NCBI GenBank assembly: GCA_963663735.2
Contig: CAXXHN010000002.1
Coordinates: forward strand, 434,001 to 498,000
Length of the DNA stretch: 64,000 bases
Reading direction: 5' to 3'
DNA from: G963663735 sp963663735
Lineage (GTDB): Bacteria > Acidobacteriota > UBA6911 > RPQK01 > JAPXNP01
Part shown: positions 8,311 through 16,921 of the stretch, piece after piece
Position numbering within the stretch: the stretch's first letter is position 1
Layout of the letters: each line of letters starts with the position of its first letter
Program-made: the position numbers and the translations under genes
Notes under the pieces: model-generated
The model's input: the letters and a program-made list of their open reading frames with translations, nothing else
Told to the model about the DNA's origin: nothing
The model's database searches: none

Positions 8311-9330
8311 CTATTTCAATTTGACTCCGGTTCCGGGCAGATTGTTCAGGTAAATGTATCCGTCACGAACCGGATGGCCATCAAAGGGATCATTGGTCAG
8401 GAGCAGGTTGCAGTCCAGGTCAACGAAATCAACCAGGGGGGCTATCTGGCAGGCTGCCCCTATTCCGCATGATGACTGCACCATTGAGCCCAGCATGATT
8501 AACAGGCCTTTTTTACGGGCCTCGGATATGATCTTTCTGGCCGGGGAGAGTCCTCCGCATTTTGCCATCTTGACATTAATTCCATGAAATCTCTGTTCTA
8601 TCCCCTCCAGGTCCGGCAGACCCGAAAATGATTCATCAGCGATGAGGGGAAGGGGGCTTTTGCCTTTCAGCCAGGCGAGATCCTCGTGCCTGTCAGCCGG
8701 CAGCGGCTGCTCAACCAGCTCAACTCCTCCCTGCGCATCCAGCCACTGGATCATCTCCAGGGCCTGCTCCCGGTTTTTCCAGCCTTCATTGGCATCCACC
8801 CAGAGGGGAGTGCTGGTTACTGCCCTGATGGCCAGGATGTTTTCCCGGTCACGGGGAGAACCAAGTTTCACCTTTAGTACCTTGAATTCAGATGCTTCCA
8901 GGGCTCTTTCCGCGCTGTTTTCCGGGCTGTCTATACTGATGGTCATGCTGACACGGAGCGGTTTGCCTGTCGGAATATTCCATATTTCATGCAGCGGCCG
9001 GCCCAGTCTTTTTCCATACCAGTCATGCGTGGCCATATCTATGGCAGCCTGGGCTGAGAATACGTGTCCGGTCAGTCGAGCCGCTTCTTCCAGAAAGGTT
9101 TCAGGATCGGAAGGGTCAACGGTGAATGAATGCTTTTTGAGCCCTTCAAAAACCTGGGTGACCATGGAGACCTCTTCCCCATGCCTGGGATTTGGGGCAG
9201 CCTCGCCCCAACCGGTAAGGCCTTGATGAGTCAGGGAAAGTCTTATGGTTTCCCTGAAATTGCTGCTGCGGCGGGAGATGGTAAAGGCGCGTTTAAGGTT
9301 TAATTTCTGAATGGCATAGTTGAACTCCAT
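8311..9330 (-). CDS. dipeptide epimerase (enolase superfamily)
   Basis: A 339-residue enolase-superfamily protein, most like L-Ala-D/L-Glu epimerases that recycle murein peptides. The catalytic layout is visible. K153 and K155 are in LKVKLG. Metal ligands are D179 (WVDANEGW), E207 (LVEQPL) and D232 (IADES). The opposite general base is K254 (NVKMAKCGG). The N-terminal capping domain ends near residue 120. The late DLDCNLLLTNDPF segment, with its DxD, is typical of dipeptide epimerases rather than muconate-lactonizing enzymes. Exact dipeptide specificity cannot be read by eye. It follows the VWFA array on the same strand after about 80 bases. Confidence 0.85.
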   Translation of the reverse strand: MEFNYAIQKLNLKRAFTISRRSSNFRETIRLSLTHQGLTGWGEAAPNPRHGEEVSMVTQVFEGLKKHSFTVDPSDPETFLEEAARLTGHVFSAQAAIDMATHDWYGKRLGRPLHEIWNIPTGKPLRVSMTISIDSPENSAERALEASEFKVLKVKLGSPRDRENILAIRAVTSTPLWVDANEGWKNREQALEMIQWLDAQGGVELVEQPLPADRHEDLAWLKGKSPLPLIADESFSGLPDLEGIEQRFHGINVKMAKCGGLSPARKIISEARKKGLLIMLGSMVQSSCGIGAACQIAPLVDFVDLDCNLLLTNDPFDGHPVRDGYIYLNNLPGTGVKLK

Positions 9331-9445
9331 CCGGAGATTTTACTCCAATGAAGATAAAAATGGCTGGAAAAAAATGCCTGCCGGTCAACACTGAAAAAGG
9401 GGGCAGTGGCAATTCACGGTTTAGCAGGAGGGGAATCGGCAGAGG

Positions 9446-10048
9446 CTACTTATCAAAACCGGTGATATGCCGGACCGGTTCTCCGTTCTGATCAGTGAAT
9501 CCGAGCCTGTATCCCTTGATGAAAGGAGAATTTTTTTTATAACTGACTGAGAAGGTTCCAGATTCTCCGGCACCCAGGATTTCCGGTTCAACCGGAATAA
9601 CCAGGCTGTCCAGGAGTTCATCATATAATCCGACGACGCTGATGATGGCACTGACCCCTCCCATGTCCTCAGCTGTCTGGTTCCAGACCTCGCCTTCCAG
9701 GGTAAATCCCTCGTAGATGCGGTCCCAGGAGATCGCGGTAACCCGGAGCGGCGTCAACTGCCAGCTTCTGGTGTTCACCAGGTTTTTAAGTCCCGGGAGT
9801 GGGCTGAACAGGTAAACAGCCAGGACCAGCAGGCAGAGGAGCAGGGAGAAGGAGGCGGCACGAAAAGAGATCTTGCTCTGGTCATAGGCAGGATTGAGTT
9901 TCTCCACCTGGGCTGAATTTCTGGTTTTTACAGCGTGCCTGACCAGTCTAGCCCTGGAGATAAGCAGGAACAGGAAGAGGGTGCCCAGGAAAACCCAGAG
10001 AGAAAATTGCAGCGCTCTGTCCAGTATTTCCACCAGTTCCAGATTCAT
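9446..10048 (-). CDS. membrane protein with C-terminal beta domain, unknown function
   Basis: A 200-residue protein I do not recognise by name. Two hydrophobic segments (about residues 14-32 and 65-86) flank a basic loop, so both are probably membrane spans. The C-terminal ~110 residues (LTPLRVTAISWDRIYEGFTLEGEVWNQT onward in pattern) look like a single beta-sandwich of the FxLYD type facing the periplasm. Its ATG overlaps the stop codon of the upstream gene (ATGA), so the two are translationally coupled and probably work together. Confidence 0.6.
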   Translation of the reverse strand: MNLELVEILDRALQFSLWVFLGTLFLFLLISRARLVRHAVKTRNSAQVEKLNPAYDQSKISFRAASFSLLLCLLVLAVYLFSPLPGLKNLVNTRSWQLTPLRVTAISWDRIYEGFTLEGEVWNQTAEDMGGVSAIISVVGLYDELLDSLVIPVEPEILGAGESGTFSVSYKKNSPFIKGYRLGFTDQNGEPVRHITGFDK

Positions 10049-10620
10049 GGCCTTTCCGGGCTGGCTACCCTTTCGTGCAAGTCTGAGGGGAGCAGAAATC
10101 TTTTCTTGGGGCGCCGTTCTTTAGTATATTCCATTTCCCAATCATCTCCCCAGAGGATTTTCCCGAAACTGTTGAGCAGGAATTCTTCCCGGTGTCCATT
10201 GGATTTAATGTTAACCCACTTTTCCTCGCCCAGGAAATTCCGGTGGAGAGCCCTGATATTGGCGTCCACGGTAATAAATGTAATTTTTTCGGATACCAGC
10301 CTTATCTCAATTTCGTACTGGTATTCCACTTTTTCATAGGAGCCGTCGGAAGTCTCAGTGTCCAGCCCTATTTTCTCCAGGTGGCTCTGGGTGAGTAATC
10401 CGGAGGCAAATTCCTTGTACCTGGTTTTGATATAACCCTGTCCCCTGTTCTCAGAACTTATCTTGATGTCGTTGGTTTGCAGGAGTTCCTGCATTGTTGA
10501 CCAGGCTGTTTCAAAAGGTATCTCCATCTGTTGCGGAGGTACCGGACCTCCTTTGGCAGATAAAGGAAGGAAAGGAATGAGACAGATCGGAATAACCAGG
10601 AACAGTTTTGATATTTTCAT
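10045..10620 (-). CDS. secreted protein of unknown function, BamC-like in style
   Basis: A 191-residue protein with a clear signal peptide (LFLVIPICLIPFLPLSAKG). The mature part begins with an IPFETAWSTMQELLQTNDIKI segment, followed by RGQGYIKTRYKEF. This pattern (pre-processed short sequence domain with a W and a GYI-T-R-Y strand) resembles the NlpB/BamC type of envelope domain, but there is no lipobox cysteine. It is coupled by ATGA overlap to the membrane protein downstream. The BamC resemblance is inference from pattern only. Confidence 0.55.
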   Translation of the reverse strand: MKISKLFLVIPICLIPFLPLSAKGGPVPPQQMEIPFETAWSTMQELLQTNDIKISSENRGQGYIKTRYKEFASGLLTQSHLEKIGLDTETSDGSYEKVEYQYEIEIRLVSEKITFITVDANIRALHRNFLGEEKWVNIKSNGHREEFLLNSFGKILWGDDWEMEYTKERRPKKRFLLPSDLHERVASPERP

Positions 10621-10782
10621 AACGCTTATTTATATTTTAACTCAAAACCGGCGGGGAGCAACAGGAAGATATTGGGAAAGAGAAGGAAATTATCCGGGCG
10701 GTATCAGTCCGATAATCGAAGTCTGAGATTGATTCCCGGGGAAAGGACGGATTTTCCGAACAACAAAAGAGAAACATTGAAT

Positions 10783-10811
10783 TCGCCAAACCGTCGTTCC
10801 CCTAATATAAT
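10783..10811 (+). promoter_or_regulatory. sigma-70 type promoter for ruvX
   Basis: The -35 box TCGCCA (4 of 6 matches) and a perfect -10 box TATAAT are separated by 17 bases. The -10 ends only 11 bases before the ruvX ATG. The predicted transcript start therefore leaves a leader of about 5 bases and no Shine-Dalgarno sequence. Confidence 0.55.
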
Positions 10812-10822
10812 ATTCCTCAACC

Positions 10823-11251
10823 ATGAACAGGATAATGGCGCTTGACGCTGGCAAGAGAAGAATAGGGATAGCACTTTCTGATCCGCTCAAACTGACGGCT
10901 TCACCAGTATCGGTTTATACCCGGAGATCACTTCAGGAAGATGTCAAGTACCTGCTGGAATTAGCCGTTGCAAACAATGTGGATGAAATAATCATAGGAT
11001 ATCCCCTTTATCTTACTGGAGAGGAAAGCCTGGTGATCAGGGAAATTCAGCCATTGTATGAATATCTGAAAGACCTTTTTGAATATGATGTGGTGTGGTG
11101 TGAGGAACGATTGTCATCAAAAGAGGCGGAAAGAATATTGGTTGACAGGGGATATAACCAGAAGGAGTTAAAGAAAAACAGGGACGCATTTGCCGCCGCC
11201 TTGATCCTGACCTGGTATCTTGAAGAGAAGCATTATGGCAGGAAAGAATAA
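10823..11251 (+). CDS. ruvX: RuvX/YqgF-type RNase H-fold nuclease
   Basis: A 142-residue protein, the usual family length. The start ALDAGKRRIGIALSD carries the first catalytic Asp (D8). The WCEERLSSKEAE segment carries the conserved Glu, and KKNRDAFAAALIL the C-terminal catalytic Asp. The family is a putative Holliday junction resolvase and takes part in pre-16S rRNA 5' processing. No ribosome-binding site precedes the ATG; the promoter lies directly upstream, suggesting a leaderless message. It overlaps the 5' end of mltG, an arrangement common in bacteria. Confidence 0.93.
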   Translation: MNRIMALDAGKRRIGIALSDPLKLTASPVSVYTRRSLQEDVKYLLELAVANNVDEIIIGYPLYLTGEESLVIREIQPLYEYLKDLFEYDVVWCEERLSSKEAERILVDRGYNQKELKKNRDAFAAALILTWYLEEKHYGRKE

Positions 11252-12272
11252 AAAAAGCAGGTACTGGAATAAAGTTGCCGGAATCATTTTTTTGATGCTG
11301 CTTATCCTGGTATCAGCCACACTCCTTTCGGGTTACAACTGGTTCAACCGGCAGCTTGACCAGGTGTCTTCGGTCTCAAGTGATGAATTATTCATCGTTC
11401 CTGCCGGGGCCTCTATCCAGCAAGTGGCGGAGCTTCTGGAAGCTCGGGGTTTTATTGCGTCAGCGCTTCTGTTCAGAATGCATATGAAGTTTGAGTACCA
11501 GGATGCATCAATCAAGGCTGGGGAATTCAGGTTCATGCCGCCTGTCACTATCAGAACCACAGCCGCTCAATTGGTCGAAGGCAGGGTTTATTATCATCGG
11601 GTAACGGTGCCGGAGGGACTTGACTGGCAGGAGACAGCTTCAGTTCTGGGAGGGCAGGGTTTCGGAAATGCCGAGGAATACCTGGCCCTGATAGGAATTC
11701 CGAACCTGGTCAGGGACCTTGACCCTGAAGCGGAGAATCTGGAAGGGTATCTGTTTCCCGAGACCTATTTTGTAACACGCGGCACTACTCCTGCCGAAAT
11801 CATAGGTTTGATGGTGGACCGTTTTCGAAAAAACTGGACGGAAGAATTCAACAGGCAGGCGGTTTCCATGGGGATGAGTATCCGGGAGGTACTGACCCTG
11901 GCCTCACTGATCGAAAAGGAAAGTTCTTCCCGGGAAGAGCGGAGGCTGGTCTCATCGGTTTTTCATAACCGGCTGCGGAAAGGTATGAAACTGGCCTGTG
12001 ATCCCACAGTCATATACGCAGTAAAGCTGGTCAAGCCATGGGACGGAGTTATCAACCGCAGTGACCTGCAGCTTGATTCGCCATATAACACCTACCTTAA
12101 TCCGGGCCTTCCTCCCGGTCCTATCGCCAATCCGGGTCTGGATTCCATTAGGGCAGCCCTGTTCCCTGAACAAACCGAGTTTCTCTTTTTTGTTTCAAAA
12201 AATGACGGAAGGCATATTTTTTCAGAAAAATACAGTGACCATGCCAAGGCGGTCAGGAAATATCAGAGATAG
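11235..12272 (+). CDS. mltG: endolytic murein transglycosylase MltG
   Basis: A membrane-anchored lytic transglycosylase that cuts nascent peptidoglycan strands and acts as a terminase for glycan elongation. I chose the ATG at 11235, inside the end of ruvX, because it has a GAAGAGAAG ribosome-binding site. A TTG five codons earlier is possible. The protein has 345 residues. It has a basic N-terminus, one transmembrane segment (about residues 13-31), a LysM-like region with VPAGASIQQVAELL, and the YceG core with YLFPETYFV and the catalytic Glu in TLASLIEKESS. It ends with the typical NPGLPPGPIANPG and FVSKNDGRH motifs. Confidence 0.93.
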   Translation: MAGKNKKSRYWNKVAGIIFLMLLILVSATLLSGYNWFNRQLDQVSSVSSDELFIVPAGASIQQVAELLEARGFIASALLFRMHMKFEYQDASIKAGEFRFMPPVTIRTTAAQLVEGRVYYHRVTVPEGLDWQETASVLGGQGFGNAEEYLALIGIPNLVRDLDPEAENLEGYLFPETYFVTRGTTPAEIIGLMVDRFRKNWTEEFNRQAVSMGMSIREVLTLASLIEKESSSREERRLVSSVFHNRLRKGMKLACDPTVIYAVKLVKPWDGVINRSDLQLDSPYNTYLNPGLPPGPIANPGLDSIRAALFPEQTEFLFFVSKNDGRHIFSEKYSDHAKAVRKYQR

Positions 12273-12415
12273 GTTTTAAGCGCGCGCCCGTTCCCGACTT
12301 GTTACCGGCTTAGCTAATATCCGGGATAATCCGCTATTTTGTTGCTAATTGGCAGGTGAAATAAGGTATCATGAGAGTCTGATTTTGATCTGTAAATGTT
12401 CTTTCGGAGAATAAT

Positions 12416-13693
12416 GTGTTTAAGAAGATAAAATTGGTCATAGTTTTTTTATCAATATTGTTTGTGAGTTACGGCCTGGCCGCCGGACTTCTCAAGATGG
12501 CTTCGGCAAACAGTAATGTTTATACCGGACTCTCGGTTTTTGCGAGTGTCCTGGACCGGATACAGGATGATTATGTAGAAGTTCCGGATATGGAAAAAGT
12601 ACTCAAGGGAGCGATCCAGGGGATGATGGAGGCGGTTGACCCCTATTCCAGCTTTGTTGACGGCAGGACTTATGAAGAGCTGATGGCGGTTAACCGGGAT
12701 GCCGGTATCGGTGTGGATCTGGCCAAGAGATATGGATATATATACGTTATTTCCGCTGAGAATGGCAGCCCTGCCAAGGAAAGCGGCCTTCGTAGCGGGG
12801 ACCTGATTGAGACTATCGATGGCGAATCTGCCGCGATGATGAGCCTTTGGGAGGCTGAACAGAGAATGTTGGGACCTGAAGGCAGTTCCCTGGAAATCAG
12901 GGTCATCAGAACCCGGAGGCAGGAACCCCTGGTCTTAACAATCCAGCGAGCCATTTCAGTCAAAAACGAATTAACAGTCCGGGTGTTGGATGGAGACCTC
13001 GGGTTAGTGACAGTTCCTGATTTCAGACCGGACTCGGCTGAGAAAATGGCGGCAGGAATAAAGAAACTTTTATCCAGTGACATAAAAGGCATGATCATGG
13101 ATCTGCGTGGTTCGTTTTCTGGAAACCTCGATGAGGCGGTTAAGGCGGCAGACCTGTTTATGGATGAAGGGCAGAAAATTGTCACGATCCGGGTAGAAGA
13201 CCAGGAGGTGGAGACCATCACGGCAACCGAGGGTGTCCTTTTTTCGGACATACCCCTGGTATTGCTGGTGGATGCCGGTACCAGCGGCAGTGCCGAGGTT
13301 TTTGTTGCCGCACTTCTGGATAACGATCTGGCTGAAGTGGTGGGAGTGAAGACTGAGGGCAAGGGATCAATCCAGAAAAAAATAACACTGGAAAGCAATG
13401 GGTTCCTTTACCTTTCGCGCGAACTGCTGATCAGGCCATCGGGGAATCCGATACTGAACCGGAACTTCAGGGAATCGGGGATCGAACCGAACCAGGCTGC
13501 CCCGGGAAGGGATTTCATATCTGACTATTATCTGGAGAACACACCTGATGATGAAGATGTCCAGTTGGGAGTTGACTTCTTCAGGAACCTGGATAATGCC
13601 ATAAATGAGGAGCAGCTGAGAATGGCACGGGAAATAGTCAGGGATCTTGTAAATAATTCCGGGGAAGCAAAAAAACTTAAAAAGGCCGCTTGA
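12416..13693 (+). CDS. S41 family carboxyl-terminal processing protease (CtpA-like)
   Basis: A 425-residue protein starting at GTG with CGGAGA upstream. An N-terminal hydrophobic segment (residues 7-25) anchors or exports it. A PDZ domain occupies about residues 88-170, with the GSPAKESGLRSGDLI signature. The S41 domain carries the catalytic Ser292 (DAGTSGSAEVF) and Lys316 (TEGKGSIQ). Members degrade periplasmic proteins from their C-termini and often act on cell-wall enzymes, which would fit the mltG neighbour. About 143 bases separate it from mltG, so it probably has its own promoter. Confidence 0.9.
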   Translation: MFKKIKLVIVFLSILFVSYGLAAGLLKMASANSNVYTGLSVFASVLDRIQDDYVEVPDMEKVLKGAIQGMMEAVDPYSSFVDGRTYEELMAVNRDAGIGVDLAKRYGYIYVISAENGSPAKESGLRSGDLIETIDGESAAMMSLWEAEQRMLGPEGSSLEIRVIRTRRQEPLVLTIQRAISVKNELTVRVLDGDLGLVTVPDFRPDSAEKMAAGIKKLLSSDIKGMIMDLRGSFSGNLDEAVKAADLFMDEGQKIVTIRVEDQEVETITATEGVLFSDIPLVLLVDAGTSGSAEVFVAALLDNDLAEVVGVKTEGKGSIQKKITLESNGFLYLSRELLIRPSGNPILNRNFRESGIEPNQAAPGRDFISDYYLENTPDDEDVQLGVDFFRNLDNAINEEQLRMAREIVRDLVNNSGEAKKLKKAA

Positions 13694-13757
13694 TGCCTTG
13701 TTAAACACCTGTCATGGGGATAGGATAAAAAGATAATCAATTGCTTGATTAAAAATT

Positions 13758-13785
13758 TTGCAATTTTGGAATTTCGTTTTAGAAT
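13758..13785 (+). promoter_or_regulatory. sigma-70 type promoter for the HU gene
   Basis: TTGCAA and TAGAAT are separated by 16 bases in an AT-rich region, about 100 bases before the HU start. The predicted leader contains a run of ten G residues (13824-13833). Confidence 0.5.
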
Positions 13786-13882
13786 AATGGAGTCTGAAAG
13801 GCTGTCCAGTCCCTTTCGATGTAGGGGGGGGGGCAAAATAAACAATATATGACCTTGAAAGAGGCTGTTAAGAGGAGGAAAG

Positions 13883-14155
13883 ATGAACAAGAGTCAATTA
13901 GCTGACGCAATTGTAAAAGATGCTGGCATTACCAAGGCTCAGGCTATGAGCGCTGTGGATTCAGTAGTTGCGAACATAACCAAGTCTTTGAAAAAGAAAG
14001 AAAAGGTTGTTCTGGTTGGATTTGGTACTTTTTCAGCTTCAAAAAGAGCGGCAAGAGAAGGCAGAAATCCTCTTACAGGCGCACCTTTGAAAATACCTGC
14101 CAAGCAGGTAGCAAAATTTGTTCCTGGAAAAGCCCTTAAGGACGCTATTAACTAA
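13883..14155 (+). CDS. hup: HU-family DNA-binding protein
   Basis: A 90-residue nucleoid protein, the exact family length. It begins MNKSQLADAIVKDAGITKAQA and has the GFGTFSASKRAAREGRNPLTG signature that forms the DNA-binding beta arms with the conserved Pro. It binds and bends DNA as a dimer. A strong AGGAGG ribosome-binding site precedes the ATG. The gene is monocistronic: a promoter precedes it and a hairpin follows. Confidence 0.95.
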   Translation: MNKSQLADAIVKDAGITKAQAMSAVDSVVANITKSLKKKEKVVLVGFGTFSASKRAAREGRNPLTGAPLKIPAKQVAKFVPGKALKDAIN

Positions 14156-14201
14156 GTTCAGTCAGCGGCGGATTTTCCCGGCTGGAAAGTTAAAATTGAA
14201 T

Positions 14202-14238
14202 CCCGGCAATAGCATCTGGGAGAGGTGCATTTGCCGGG
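14202..14238. terminator. hairpin after the HU gene
   Basis: The 8-bp arms CCCGGCAA and TTGCCGGG enclose about 21 bases, between the HU gene and tRNA-Val. There is no clear U tract, so its role as a terminator is uncertain. Confidence 0.4.
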
Positions 14239-14272
14239 TATTCTGTGTTATTCTAGGCCATCATTGCAGAGT

Positions 14273-14347
14273 AGGTGCGTAGCTCAGTGGTAGAGCACTT
14301 CCTTGACGTGGAAGGGGTCAGCGGTTCAATCCCGCTCGCACCTACCA
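14273..14347 (+). tRNA. tRNA-Val(GAC)
   Basis: All arms fold. The acceptor is AGGTGCG/CGCACCT, the D stem GCTC/GAGC and the anticodon stem CTTCC/GGAAG. The loop TTGACGT gives anticodon GAC, and the T stem is AGCGG/CCGCT. Discriminator A and CCA are encoded. It stands 32 bases upstream of thrS. Confidence 0.95.
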
Positions 14348-14379
14348 TTTTTTTTCAATCAACCAAATTTTGAGTAGTA

Positions 14380-16179
14380 ATGGGAAAAGAAAATCTAGAA
14401 ATTATCAGTAGGGACGGCACTCTGTCAGAAGTGCCCAGGTCAGATGCCGCGCTGGATATGTTGAGGCATTCAACCGCCCACCTTATGGCTCTGGCAGTAA
14501 TAGAACTGTATCCGGATGTAGAACTGGGTATTGGCCCGGCTACGAGTGAAGGATTCTATTACGACTTCAAAACATCCCACAGCTTTACTGAGGAAGATCT
14601 TGTTTTAATTGAAAAAAAAATGAAGAAGCTGGCATCCGCAAATATCAGGTTCGAGCCTAGTATTGTCAGCAAAGAGGAAGCGGTGGAGCTTTTCAGCAAG
14701 CGGAATGAAAAGCTGAAGCTGGAGTTGATCAAGGATCGTGAGGATGAGACTCTTTCCTGTTACCAACTGGGTAACCTGGTGGACTTCTGCCTGGGACCTC
14801 ATGTGGCATCAACCAGGGAACTGGGAGTTTATAAGCTTCTTTCAGTAGCCGGAGCATACTGGAAAGGTGACGACACCAGGGACCAGATGCAGCGGATATA
14901 TGGCACTGCCTTTTTTAGCAGGGATGATCTCCAGGAATACCTGAAGCGTCAGGAAGAAGCAAAAAAACGGGATCACCGTAAACTCGGAAGGGCGCTTAAC
15001 CTTTTCAGTATTGATGAAAATGTAGCTCCAGGGCTTATTTTCTGGCATCCGGACGGAGCCACCCTGCGTAACCTGGTGGAGAATTTCCTGAGAGAAGAGC
15101 TGGAGAAGAGCGGATACCAGTTTGTCGTTACGCCTCATATCGCCAAAAGTGATCTCTGGAAGACCTCAGGGCATTACAGTTATTTCAGGGAGAACATGTA
15201 TACCCTTCCCATGGAGGAAGAGGAGTATGTCCTCAAGCCCATGAACTGCCCGGGTCATATCCTGATCTACAAATCAGACATCCGCAGTTACCGGGATCTT
15301 CCCATCAGGTATGCGGAATTCGGGACAGTCTACAGGTATGAAAAATCAGGAACCCTGCATGGAATGCTGAGGGTGCGTGGTTTTACCCAGGACGATGCCC
15401 ATATCTTCTGCACACCGGACCAGGTAGCTGACGAAGTTGTAAACACCCTGGACCTGGCCGAACATATTTTAAACAGTTTTGGTTTTAAAGATTTTTCAGT
15501 TACTCTTTCGGTATGGGACCCTGATAGTCCCAAAGCTTATGCCGGAGAGCCTGAAGACTGGGCCATGGCTGAGAATGTGCTGATTGATGTTCTGGAAAAG
15601 AAAGGATGGGACTACAAAAGAGAAGCTGGCGAAGCTGCTTTTTACGGCCCGAAAATAGACATCCACCTGATTGACGCCCTGGGCAGATCATGGCAGCTGA
15701 GTACCTTCCAGTTTGATTTCAACTTGCCGGGACGATTCGGAGTTAACTATATAGGCTCTGATTCAAAACCCCATAATGTAGTAATGATCCATAGAGCCCT
15801 GCTGGGATCAATGGAACGATTCGTAGGAATCCTTACTGAGCATTATGCCGGAGCTTTTCCGCTGTGGCTGTCCCCGCTCCAGGCTATGATTCTTCCTATT
15901 TCAGACAAACATCATGATTATGCAGTTGAAATCGAAAAGAAGATTTCAGCAGCTGGAATCCGCTGCAAAAGCGATCTGCGCAACGAAAAGATCGGATACA
16001 AGATCAGGGAAGCACAGGTAAAAAAGGTTCCTTTCATGCTGATTCTGGGTGATAAGGAGGAAGAGGCTGGAAATATCTCTGTTAGGAGCAGGACTGGAGG
16101 AGATCTGGGATCGGCCTCCGTTGAAGAATTCATTGTTCAGGTCATGGAATTGGTGAGCAGTAAGGAAGTTAATTCTTAA
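14380..16179 (+). CDS. thrS: threonyl-tRNA synthetase without TGS domain
   Basis: A class II synthetase that charges tRNA-Thr, 599 residues against about 640 in E. coli. The editing domain begins almost at once (LRHSTAHLMALAV near residue 30), so the N-terminal TGS (N1) domain is missing. An in-frame TGA shortly upstream, with the tRNA gene beyond, rules out a longer start. Editing residues (HSTAH and the Cys in LVDFCLGPHV) are kept. The catalytic core shows the zinc Cys (MNCPGH), motif 2 (VYRYEKSGTLHG), the zinc His (DDAHIF) and motif 3 (IHRALLGSMERF). The C-terminal anticodon-binding domain is complete (DLRNEKIGYKIREAQ). It heads the infC-rpmI-rplT-pheST run. Confidence 0.95.
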   Translation: MGKENLEIISRDGTLSEVPRSDAALDMLRHSTAHLMALAVIELYPDVELGIGPATSEGFYYDFKTSHSFTEEDLVLIEKKMKKLASANIRFEPSIVSKEEAVELFSKRNEKLKLELIKDREDETLSCYQLGNLVDFCLGPHVASTRELGVYKLLSVAGAYWKGDDTRDQMQRIYGTAFFSRDDLQEYLKRQEEAKKRDHRKLGRALNLFSIDENVAPGLIFWHPDGATLRNLVENFLREELEKSGYQFVVTPHIAKSDLWKTSGHYSYFRENMYTLPMEEEEYVLKPMNCPGHILIYKSDIRSYRDLPIRYAEFGTVYRYEKSGTLHGMLRVRGFTQDDAHIFCTPDQVADEVVNTLDLAEHILNSFGFKDFSVTLSVWDPDSPKAYAGEPEDWAMAENVLIDVLEKKGWDYKREAGEAAFYGPKIDIHLIDALGRSWQLSTFQFDFNLPGRFGVNYIGSDSKPHNVVMIHRALLGSMERFVGILTEHYAGAFPLWLSPLQAMILPISDKHHDYAVEIEKKISAAGIRCKSDLRNEKIGYKIREAQVKKVPFMLILGDKEEEAGNISVRSRTGGDLGSASVEEFIVQVMELVSSKEVNS

Positions 16180-16235
16180 TTTTTCTTTATGTATCCACTA
16201 TTAGAGAATTTTCGGGTAACATATAAACATTAATA

Positions 16236-16256
16236 AGAGGAGGGAACGAAATCATA
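16236..16256 (+). promoter_or_regulatory. infC ribosome-binding site with AUC/AUA start
   Basis: AGAGGAGGG at 16236-16244 sits at ideal distance from ATC at 16251 and acceptable distance from ATA at 16254. The strong Shine-Dalgarno with a poor start codon is the layout expected for IF-3 autoregulation. Confidence 0.7.
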
Positions 16257-16760
16257 AAGGCTAGAGTTAATTTTCAGATTAGGGCAAAGGAGATCCGGGT
16301 TATTGACGAGGATGGGACTCAACTTGGTATTCTGAACCCAGATGATGCCAGGAATATGGCAAATGCCAAGGGACTTGACCTGGTAGAAGTGTCTCCAACC
16401 GCCCGCCCGCCTGTCTGCCGGATTATGGATTACGGCAAATTCAGGTACGAACAGAGCAAAAAGGCGCAGGAAGCCAAGAAAAAACAGAAAGTCGTTCAGG
16501 TAAAAGAGGTTAAATTCAGGCCGAAGATTGACGAACATGACTTCAATTTTAAGAAGAACCATGCCATCAGGTTTTTAAATGATGATGACAAGGTTAAGGC
16601 AACTATCATGTTCAGGGGAAGGGAAGTAACCCACCCGGAACTGGGAAAACAGATACTGGAACGGCTTCGTGATGAACTGGTTGAACTGGCAGAAGTTGAG
16701 AGACCTCCCAAGCTGGAAGGTTATAATATGGTTATGATCCTGCAGCCGAAAAAAAACTGA
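16251..16760 (+). CDS. infC: translation initiation factor IF-3 with non-AUG start
   Basis: IF-3 binds the 30S subunit and checks the start codon. The frame from the first internal ATG (16356) would lack most of the N-terminal domain. The frame is open back to a stop at 16224 and contains no ATG, GTG or TTG before 16356. The homologous N-terminus (residues like NFQIRAKEIRVIDEDG) begins right after ATC (16251) and ATA (16254), with AGAGGAGGG 7 bases before the ATC. Translation therefore starts at AUC or AUA, giving about 169 residues. Non-AUG starts of infC are known from other bacteria, where IF-3 represses its own synthesis. The C-terminal domain has the usual VKFRPKIDEHDF and VTHPELG motifs. 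Confidence 0.93.
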   Translation: MIKARVNFQIRAKEIRVIDEDGTQLGILNPDDARNMANAKGLDLVEVSPTARPPVCRIMDYGKFRYEQSKKAQEAKKKQKVVQVKEVKFRPKIDEHDFNFKKNHAIRFLNDDDKVKATIMFRGREVTHPELGKQILERLRDELVELAEVERPPKLEGYNMVMILQPKKN

Positions 16761-16823
16761 GCTCTGGGAATTTTAAGTCCAGATCACTCGAGAATCCTGA
16801 GATTGTTGAGTGAATATTCAACT

Positions 16824-16860
16824 TGAGAAGTGATTCTGGTACAATTGCGTCTACTTCTCA
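16824..16860 (+). promoter_or_regulatory. leader hairpin before rpmI
   Basis: TGAGAAGT and ACTTCTCA form an 8-bp inverted repeat with a 21-base loop in the 161-base gap between infC and rpmI. L20 is known to repress the rpmI-rplT message through leader structures in some bacteria; whether this hairpin does so is inference. Confidence 0.35.
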
Positions 16861-16921
16861 GCAAGGTCATAAATAAATTACTTGAATCAATATAGAATTA
16901 CTCCTTTGGGAGCAGGTTAAT

